From the NCBI RefSeq assembly GCF_030463565.1, contig NC_134651.1:12846734-12910733 (forward strand): a stretch of 64,000 nt of DNA, given 5' to 3'. The DNA comes from Pelecanus crispus (lineage: Eukaryota > Chordata > Aves > Pelecaniformes > Pelecanidae). Under the pieces are notes generated by a model that had not been told where the DNA came from, ran no database searches, and saw only the letters and a program-made list of their open reading frames with translations. This document shows positions 55,301-64,000 of the stretch, piece by piece. Every line of letters starts with the position of its first letter. Position 1 is the stretch's first letter. The translations under genes and the position numbers were made by a program.

Positions 55301-58300
55301 TTACACCACAGCCTGAGCTCTCCAGCAAAAATGTAGTGGGGCAGGTTGATGGCAGGTGGGGGTTCCCCAGCAGATGCAGTGGGAGCACGGTGGGAGGATG
55401 TGTGCTGGGTCCCTGGGTGCATGCGACTTAGGATGAAGTATGGGGCTCCTTGCTGCAGAGAGACCTCTTTGCTTGATTTCTCTTCCCACCCCTTTTTCAT
55501 TTTAGGGTGTTCTAAAAGTAAAGCCGCTGCCTGAATTGTTGACCTAAACTGTATTTAAATTGCTTGCATAATTGATGAATGAGCATCCAGCGGTTAGACA
55601 GTCTGTTGTGCCAATGCTGTGCTGTGTTACTGGTTATCGCCCTGAAACATGGGGCAGGAAAACATTCTGTCCAACTCGTTGCAAGTGACCATCCCACAGC
55701 GGTGTGTAAAGAGCTCCTCTTCTGCTTTATCTGCTGCCCAATTGATTTATATGTCTGTCTGTCTAGGTGTCTGTCCTCTGATATGTCCCACGAACAGCCT
55801 GGTGCAGCTGTAGCTATTACATCTTGCCTTTCTTATCTCATCCCCTCCCTGATTCTCAACCATTAGCTGGAAAGCTCTGACTCACACCAGGAAAACTGGG
55901 ACAAGGCAGGGAGCGGGATGTGCTGAGGTGAAGCCAAATGGCTCTTGGAGGCAGCCAGGAGGATTTTTGTCTCACTTGGCTTGTTCTACTCATGTCCTGT
56001 GGGAGGGGAAGCTGAAGGCCTGTGACAGAACTGTGGGATGGCTGCAGAGCATGAGCCTTCGACCTGGAAGACAAAGTTTTGTTGGCAGAGGAGGGGTCAA
56101 GACAGCAAAGGAGGCATTGGTGGTTCTGGCCACAGGTGTAGTGATGGGAGTAGGGCTGGTCATTCAGGTCCTGACCATCCCTTCCCAGGGCACGCCTGGG
56201 GAGCCTTCTTCCCCATGCAATGCAGGCCACTGTGCATCCCCTAGGGCCAGAGGACCCTGCAGCAGAAATGGCTTTGCTTTTCCAGATGGGACATTAATGA
56301 ATTTGGATGGATCTGCTGTCAATAGTCAGCTCCTGCCATTAGAGACCGTACCGCAGATCTGGTAGCTAACCGCAATCAGCTGCATGGCTGAGTCTGTGCT
56401 GGGACCGGAGCTATTTCCAGTGATGCTAATGAGCCCTGTGGACATGTTGTGTGGCACATTCATGAGGTCTGTGTCCCTTGGTACCTGTGGCTGCATGGGC
56501 ATAGCAGAAGCCTATGGGGTCGGAGGCTTTCAGAGGAGCGAATGGAAGCAGCGTGTGAGAGATGGCTGTGGCAGCAGGGAGGCAAAGAGGTAAACCAGGG
56601 AGGGGGAGTCCAAGGACTAATATTTATGGGCTATGGGTTAATGCACCAGCAGCACAGGCCATGGCTCTGTCAGACTGGCTGCTTTGGAGAGCAAACGTCC
56701 CCTAAACGTGGGTTTGGGGCCGGGTATTTCCTGGCTTGCAGCCACTAGAGGCTGCCCTGCTCCAGCTCCTGAGCCTTCGCTCGTTAGAGCCAGCATCAGC
56801 TTCCCTGCCTGTTCTAGGCACTAAGAGAAGGTGGTAGGAAAAGCCCTGAAGTCTTTTTCCACCTGCCCCCCACCCCCGCCCGTTCTCCTGTGAGTGAATT
56901 GAGCAGGTGTCACAGTAAACCTGGGCCCTCAGGGATGTAGCTTGTGTCCCTGCTCACAGAGAAACCGAGGCACAAGGAGCTGCATGGAAATGGCTGGCTT
57001 GGCTGATGGCAAGGCAGCTCAGGGCGAGGGGGACCTTAGCACAGGCAGAGCCCAGCACCTGGCTCTGGCTGCTGCCACATGAGGGGACAGGAGCAAACCC
57101 TGTGTATGGGGGCATATAGCTGCAAAATCCACACACCTGCTGAGAGAGATCGGAGGGACCTGATTGTGGGTACCTGGCAGACCTGATGGCTGGCAACTGG
57201 CCTGAAGCAGCAGAGCTTCTCTGGGGGGACTGCAGTGTCTCCTGGTGCACATGCATCCTCGGCCAGGCACTTGCACACCCCTACAAGCCCAATGCTCATG
57301 CTGGTGTTTGCCGAGCTTGCCCCGTTCTGGGGCAGCTTGGCCTCTTCACTTCTTGCTGGTCATCCACTGTCAGCACCTGCCAGCACACCAGCTGCGATGC
57401 CCCATTCAATGGAAATCCTGCCTGTACGGTGCCCAGCGTTTGTTTCCCACAGGGTGGTAGATGTAGAGATGTAGAAAGGTTAAGACCTGGGCTGTGCTGA
57501 GCAGGTTGAATATGTCTCTGAGACACTCCTGCTGCCCTGAGAGAAAGTCATGGTGATGGAGCCATGAATTATGGACAGGATACACAAGCTGATCCCATGG
57601 GGATGCTGGATGCCAGAACAGATTATCCTGATGGTCCCTCACAGCCTTCAGATGGCTCAAGTGCTGCCGGGCTGATATCACCAAATGTTCAGCACCAAAC
57701 CTTCCTGTCTGCTGCTATCCTTTCAGGGTGTGTGGGGGTCCCGGCTCTGCTTGACAAACCTGGTTTTCATGGTGCTACATGATAACTGTGGGTTTGGCTC
57801 ATGGACCAGACTTAGCCTCATCAGATTTGGTACCTTTCTTTGGTGTCCTAGCCAGCCCCAGCAGGAGCTGTTTGCAGGCAAGGACCAATGTGCCCCCCCA
57901 CTTCTTGAGCAGAGGCAGCAGGCAAGGCAGCGCTGGGGATGGTGTGGTACCCAGGGGCTTGGGCGTGTTTGGTGGTACTCGTGGGTCAGAGCCCCTGTTT
58001 CTCGTGTTTCTCCTTTGATCCCACTCATTCTGCTCTTCCCTTTTCTCTCTGCCCTACAGAGGTTGTCATAAATCTCTGCTTCTGCCCTTCTGCTAATGGG
58101 CTGCTTTGTCCCAGAGTGAGCAGGATCCTCGGGTGATGTAAATTGGTGTAGCTCCCCTGTGATCAGGGTGCTGGTACTGAATTAGCCCAGGTGAGGATCT
58201 GTTCCATAATCTCTATTTCATTGTTATCAAAGCCCAAGCATTGTTTCCAGTGCCCGAAAATTGCTGTCTTCTATCATACTTGGTCTTTGGCAGACCGATG

Positions 58301-58540
58301 TGTTGACAAAGACATCTTCGTTTATCTTCTCAATGCATCCGTTGCAGCCGGATGCTTCTCTGACCCTCACGTTTTCAATAATCTTTTCCCTTCTTCCCTT
58401 CGGCATTACAGAGCCTCTTATTCATTTGAGAGATAAGTATTTACGTATGTGTTGGTGAGGAAAACTTAATCAATAATGCCCACGAATAACATTTCTTTGT
58501 GTTTTAGATCCACCAAATCTCCCCCCTCCCTTTGTTTTGT
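49311..58540. other. Gene-poor intergenic stretch
   Basis: 9.2 kb with no exon, RNA gene or transposon that I recognise on either strand. Possible conserved-element blocks are noted near 51890-52030, 55550-55700 and 58140-58300. Confidence 0.45.
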
Positions 58541-58975
58541 TGGGGTTGTTTTTTTTTTTTTTGGGGGTTGTTTTTGTTTTTTCTTTCCAAGCAGGATTCA
58601 CATTCTGCTCTGGCTTTTTTTTTTCAAAGTTCAATTGTCAGGGAGAAAAAGCAAACTCCAAGCAAAAGCCGTCATTTTGGAGAGAAATCAGTCTTATCAG
58701 TCCCCTCCACCCACGCTGTGCCCATCCAGTGAGGCCACAGAAGAGGGACTGCCTGTCCTGTTGCCACCAGCCTCTCCCCGAGGGATGGGACAGTCTCTCC
58801 CCGCAAATTCAGGGTCACAGCTTCTGAGCACTGACTGCACTGTTGGGAAGCAGCTCCCCAATTCTGCAAGTTTCAGATCTGACCAGGGTAATGCAGCTGC
58901 AAAATCCTCTTGCACAGTTTGTTTTGTGGTGGGTTTTTTTTGGTTTTTTTTTTTTGGTTGGTTGGTTGGTTTTTT
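58541..58975. repeat. T/G-rich low-complexity tracts
   Basis: Runs of T interrupted by GG at about 58547-58625 and again at 58918-58972, including GGTTGGTTGGTTGG at about 58956-58970. The open frames across them are Phe-rich artefacts. Confidence 0.8.
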
Positions 58976-59800
58976 ACCCTAGATGATTTAAAAATAAGGG
59001 ACAGATTGCATCTTCCATTCCAGTACAGGGGTCACAGAGGAGGCTTCAGCTGCTTTCTTTGCAAGGGTGGGATGCTGTGGGCACCACGACCCGTTGGCTG
59101 CTCAGGGTGAGCTGCTGTGAGCTGGGGCAGCCCAGAGGCTGTGATGAGATGCTCCAGCTCCTGCAGCAGCCCTGGGGCTGGCTGGTGGGAAGTCCCCTCT
59201 GCTCCCTCTGCCACGCTCTCCCTGCTGTATTTTCTATGCAGTGCCTCTGCCAGACGGGTGTCATGCAAACAGCACTGTGCCGGGGCATTGGCAATCTGGG
59301 CCAGTCTCCACCCACTGATTCAGGTCAGCACTTGCGCGCCTGCATTTAGCATGTATCAAGTGAGGGGGACATCAGCATCCCTGGGGATCCTGCTCTGCAC
59401 CGCCCTGGACACGGGTGAGCTGCTTTTCCCGAGCCCTCTGAGCAAGCGTGACCGCTACATGTGTAGTCTGCCCTGTGCCTGTGCTAGGGAGAGGGAAGCT
59501 CATACACCATGGCGATGTGTGTGTGTTTGCGGGGAGCAGTTACAGGAAACTAATGGAGCATGAAATTATCCAAGGAAGGGGAAAAAAAAAAGAGACTGTT
59601 AGAGCAAACTGCACTGCATCCACAACCCTGCTCCCCTCTCAGCCAGCTTAATGTGGTGGCAAATAAGATATAGTAGTTTTATGTGAAAGACAGGAAGGAC
59701 TGGCAAAGGGCTCTTTCCAGGTTATCTGGGTGACCCAGTGTGAGTCTATGCTGGAAACAGCAATTACCTGAGGGAAGCTACAAGGAAGGGTTATTGCATT

Positions 59801-59817
59801 AAAAAAAAAAAAAAAAA
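59801..59817. repeat. Poly(A) tract
   Basis: 17 A residues on the plus strand. No adjacent retrogene body is recognised. Confidence 0.9.
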
Positions 59818-62800
59818 GGCTTTAGAAATTGCTAGCCTGGCTTTCAGGGGAGAATAGGATAGTCATCAACATCCTCATAATAGTAGAGTGCACTGATCCA
59901 GCAAGCTTTATCCCAAGGGATCCCAAAGTGTGTTGCCAAACTATGTATACAGCAATTCCTTCTTGTTTTTCTGGAGCTCCACCTCTGACAGGGGAAGCCC
60001 ATACAGGCACAAAATGCACTTGAAAACGGAGGCTGCAGGAAGAAATGGAGAGACATGGTGCGGCTACTTAGAGCAGAATTCAATAATGGGGCAGCATCCC
60101 CAGGTGAGAGGGAAGGAGTTGCTAATGGCCCCGAATGGGCGCAGAGGGAGCAGCAGCAGTGTTTCATCACTGGGCTCCCTATCTAATCTAACCTAACCTG
60201 CTCTAATAAATTCTGCTTTCTATGTTCCTGCCACGGCAGTGGCTGAGATGAGAAATGAAGTCATGTGCAGTAACTAGAGCTGTTTGGGAAATATGTTATT
60301 TTTTTCCGTCAAAAAAAGTCTGGTGAGAACATATGTTTTTGTTGAAGCAAGGGAAACCTCTCTGATTTTTATTAATTTTTGTCTATTCAAAATCTGAAGC
60401 ACAGGGTTTCAGGTTTCTGGAGGGTCTATTGGAATTAGTGCATTTCTCAACTCACAAAGAGGAATTGTCTGGGGAAACGCAAGCGTCCATTTGATCAAAA
60501 AGCTATGTCATTTCTGTGTTGCTCTGGGGGTAGAGCACGACCAGTCTGACTCTGCAAAAGAAACACTCAGAGATCGTTCATCCACCCTGCTGCAAAATCT
60601 TCCTGTGATGATGGCCTGTTACAGCTGCACCCTTCTCAACATGTCGTTTCTCCCCAGGTTTTGCATCCCCCAAAACAGAGCCTGAGGGAGGGACCCAGCC
60701 CAGGGCTCAGCATCGCCCCCCAGCCTGGCTGCAGAGTGGAGACCGGGTCTATAGGGACTTCAGAGTCCATCTGCTCAGGGGCTTCTTTTTATCCTGATAG
60801 AAATAACTGGAGAGGGAACTTTGACTGATAAGAGAGAGTTGAGAGATCAAGAGGAATCTCTGAGGTTGTTTTGGGCTGCTTGAATCTGTGCGGTAATTCA
60901 ATTTATCCAGCACAGTGTTAGTTTTACACTGGCTGAGGATCTGAAATGTGTTTGCTGAGTTAATTCGCTTGCAAACAAGAGATAATTGAAACCAATGCTG
61001 CAGCTTAAATGCTACGTGAGAGAATGTAAGCACATGTGAAAGGGCAAACACCCCCACAAAATAAATGATGGTGACCGTGTGCTCTGCTAAATACAGCCCC
61101 GGCTGGGATGCGGGAAGGGGAAAACACATAAATAAGACAGAGGTGGAATTGCCTGATGCAGCTGCTTTGAGTCATGCACAAAGGCAGCTGCAGGAGGTGG
61201 ATGGGCAACCATCACACATGGCTTTTCCTCCATCCCTTCTCTATTTTCTTTTGCAAAATATTTTGTGGAAAGAACCAAAAAAAGTCCACGGTATGTGAAG
61301 CTGTGCTGGGGGGCTGAGGTCCTGCAGTGGGATGAAGCTCTCCCAGAGTTCTTCTGACTGAGGTCCTCTCCTCTCACCTGGTCAGGAGAGCCAGCCCCCC
61401 TTGGCAGTGCCGGTCCCCTGTGCCTGCAGAAGAACCGGCCCAAAGTACCCCAGCCACAAGGGATGCCCTTGGCCACCACCTCCACCCTGTCCACATCCCA
61501 GCCCAAGCCAGGTGGCCCCAGCTGATCGGTCTGAGGGCAGTGATGCCTTCCAGCTATGGAAGCAGCCTGGAGCAATGCCGAGTTATACCAGTTCGGCACC
61601 GCTCAGCTGAGCACGGAGCTCTGCTCTCTGCTTATGAAAATAAAGTTACATTAGAGAGGCCTTTTACCCAGATACTTAATTAAAATAATATTGAAACAAG
61701 CAAGACACACTGTGTGCTAAGCGCACGGTCACAGCTTCCCACAGCTCATTTGCAAGAGTGCTCAATAATGGCTGCGGGTAATTATTTTTTAATCAGCCAG
61801 TGTAAAGAACGATTGGCATGTTAACAAATGGTACTTATTTTCTCTTGCTCCGACGGGGCGAGATCACAGGCGATGTGGTGCCAGCCAGCAAGTATCCCCT
61901 GGAACAGCAAAATCCTCCAGCTTGCCGTGGCTGGATCTTGTGTTCAGAGATGCAAGGAAGTGGCCGGCATTAGGGACGGCTGGGGGTGGGCAGGAGCAGG
62001 CTGTGGGCACAAGGCAAGCCAAAGGCACTGAGATGCTCAGGAATGAGGCTATTTGGGCAAAGACAGATGGAGGAGGGGTGGACAGAGATGCCTTTACAGC
62101 TATTGGGCTCTTATCATCCCTCCTGTGTTAGCCAGGAGACAATTCAGGACAGTTTTGCGGATACTGGTTTATGCTGACCGAAACTAATACTTCAATCTGG
62201 GAGACTTGGGCTGGTTTGCTCATTAATTAGCTGAGATGTCACCAAAGCTCAGATGTGATTTCAAGGGCAAGGTCAACATTGCCAGCCAGCAACGAGCTTT
62301 AACCCTTGGGAATATTTAGCCCTTCCTAATTGCCTGTTGTCCCGCTCTCTGGAAGCCTGGGGTGGCTCAGAAGCAGGGCAGCCCCAAACTAGTGCAATTA
62401 GACAATTTTCTCCCCTTTTAAAAGTTAAATAGCTATGCTATTTTTTTCCTTCCAAACAGCAGAGCCATCGAGGGGGCACGCGACCTTTTCTCCAAGGTTT
62501 CTGCTTTTCTCCCTCGGCCTGCCTCTGAGGACAAGCCCGGCTGAGCCCTGAAGGATGCACCTGCTCAATTCTGGCTTTTCCTTCCCCAGTTTGTCAGCCC
62601 CACTTTGACTCTCGGAGGACCTTGTGTTCCTGCCAGTGCTCGGGCAACTTTGAACATTAATAATTCTGCTTGTTCTAAAACCACACTGTGGGTGCCATGA
62701 AAATTAATGAGGGAGCCTCTGGAAATCAATTTCCTGCTGTAAAATCTCCTCTCTGGAGAGCTGGGTGCTGTGGGCCTTTGGGGGTTATTTTAGGCAGGCA

Positions 62801-64000
62801 GTGTTACGTATCCTCTGCCAAAGGATGTGCTCTCTTGGGCTTCTGCGGTGGAAAGATGCTCCTTGTTTACCTGCCATACATTTTCTGCCTCCTTTACGTG
62901 ACAAGGGAGCAGTGCGGGGTTTGCCAAGCCTTGCTCCGACTCTTCTGCTCTCTGTTTACTCAGTCTACTTGGACTTAGATGAGTGCCAGGAGTGTCACCT
63001 CATCTTTGAAGGGTTAAGCCATGCTGTTTCTCCCAGCCTTTCTGCATGGCCCTGACTCTTGCTGCTGTCACTCTCTGCTCATCCTGCAGATATCAGCCTC
63101 CGAGGTTTTCAGTTTTTGCTTTGTTGTGTCCCCTTAGGAGACGCAGCAGCATCCCAGCAGGTCAGGAGGGGCAGGACTCCATCCAGAGTCCCCTGAGATC
63201 ACTGCTGAGCTGAACAAGAAGTTGCCTTTTTGTAGCTCAGTGGCCATGTGCTCCTGAAACCTCAGCCCCAGAGGCCGGAGAAAGTTGAAAGATGCTTCCT
63301 CACTTGGGGAATCTCTTGTCATCACACCAAGGGTAGCTCCAAAGTCTTCCAGACAAGATCTTGGCTTCCTGGCAGCTGGGTTCGTGTAGCCTTTGTGTTC
63401 CCATGAGACTACGTGGGATCATCTTCATCTCTTCTTTCCATCTGGTTGATTTATTTCATTAAGTTACAAAATTGCAACTGACATGTTCCTCCCACAATTA
63501 AGTTGTTTTTTTGGGGTACAGAAAAATTACTTGTCATACCACCCAAGCACAGTAACTATAATTTTCCCATCTGTGCAGATGTGCTTGGTGCCTCTGGAAT
63601 TTCAACATTCACATTGCGACAGATAGTTTTACATCAGCCTCTGTCTCTAACATCTCCATTGCAGAGTGTTGTCCAGAGGGCAGAGGTGGAGAATGGAGTT
63701 TTCCCATTCTTTTGGTGCATTGTTTAATTTATTTTCACTGATGTTGTTGCTAATTATCTTGTCTGATTCGTCAGGTGCCATGAGTTCTCATGTTCGTCCT
63801 TCCTTGCAGAGCCTCCAACACAAATAAAGCCAAGCATGGAGTATGATCACAGCAGGGAGGTGGCTAAGGGGATGCTGAGGTCCTGCTGAAAACTGCTCTC
63901 ACTGGGCATGACTTATGGGTCCTATTTGGAGCCATCATGCCTTGAGATGGGTTTGAATCCAGTTCTGCCAGCCAGCAGATGATCTGTCTGTCCTCTTCCC
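59818..64000. other. No gene recognised to the end of the window
   Basis: Intergenic. AT-rich blocks with TAAT cores at about 61610-61830 and 62210-62720 stand out as candidate conserved elements. I looked for the mammalian neighbours RTP4 and somatostatin and found no 3CxxC or somatostatin-peptide exon. Confidence 0.45.

Noticed and set aside
58476-58982. 168-codon Phe-rich frame
   Set aside because: Largely read from T- and TG-rich low-complexity sequence.
1-64000. CRISPR arrays, bacterial operons, rRNA or tRNA genes
   Set aside because: None seen; the window is vertebrate nuclear DNA with introns and CR1 elements, and I saw no tRNA-like A and B box pair in a foldable context.

Overview
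The window is nuclear DNA from a bird. Three CR1 retrotransposon tails carry the avian ATTCTATG-type 3' end (near 5060, 41310 and 41995), and the genes have vertebrate introns with GT-AG junctions. I recognise two loci. MASP1 is on the minus strand. A pair of receptor-transporting-protein (RTP, 3CxxC zinc finger) genes lies on the plus strand just beyond the MASP1 3' end. RTP1 next to the 3' end of MASP1 is also the mammalian order, so the synteny supports the calls.

Layout. 1-2301: no gene recognised. 2302-4103: a two-exon RTP gene with an intact 235-aa reading frame and a poly(A) signal at 4377. 4829-5073: a CR1 fragment. 6078-7723: a second, diverged RTP copy with the same two-exon layout. 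Its splice phases do not match and its zinc-finger region appears frame-shifted, so I call it a probable pseudogene. 7724-12736: no coding exon recognised, probably including the MASP1 3' UTR (minus-strand AATAAA at 11063-11068). 12737-38269: MASP1, eleven coding exons. 37.9-38.7 kb: CpG-rich promoter region. 38.7-64 kb: about 25 kb without a recognisable gene, holding CR1 copies, simple repeats, one 24-bp minisatellite and several AT-rich blocks that look like candidate conserved non-coding elements.

The MASP1 exons join without any phase conflict into a 730-aa protein: signal peptide, CUB1, EGF, CUB2, CCP1, CCP2 and the single-exon serine protease domain that defines the MASP-3 isoform. The catalytic His495, Asp551 and Ser664, Asp658 (S1 pocket) and the Arg447-Ile448 activation site are all present. 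In mammals the split exons for the MASP-1 protease lie downstream of the MASP-3 exon. I find none of them here, in agreement with the published absence of MASP-1 in birds. I also could not find an exon for the short MAp44 isoform.

Functionally, MASP-3 is a secreted protease that circulates with collectins and ficolins and activates complement factor D in mammals. RTPs are cytosolic, tail-anchored proteins that help receptors reach the cell surface. The two loci are neighbours by synteny and show no sign of working together.
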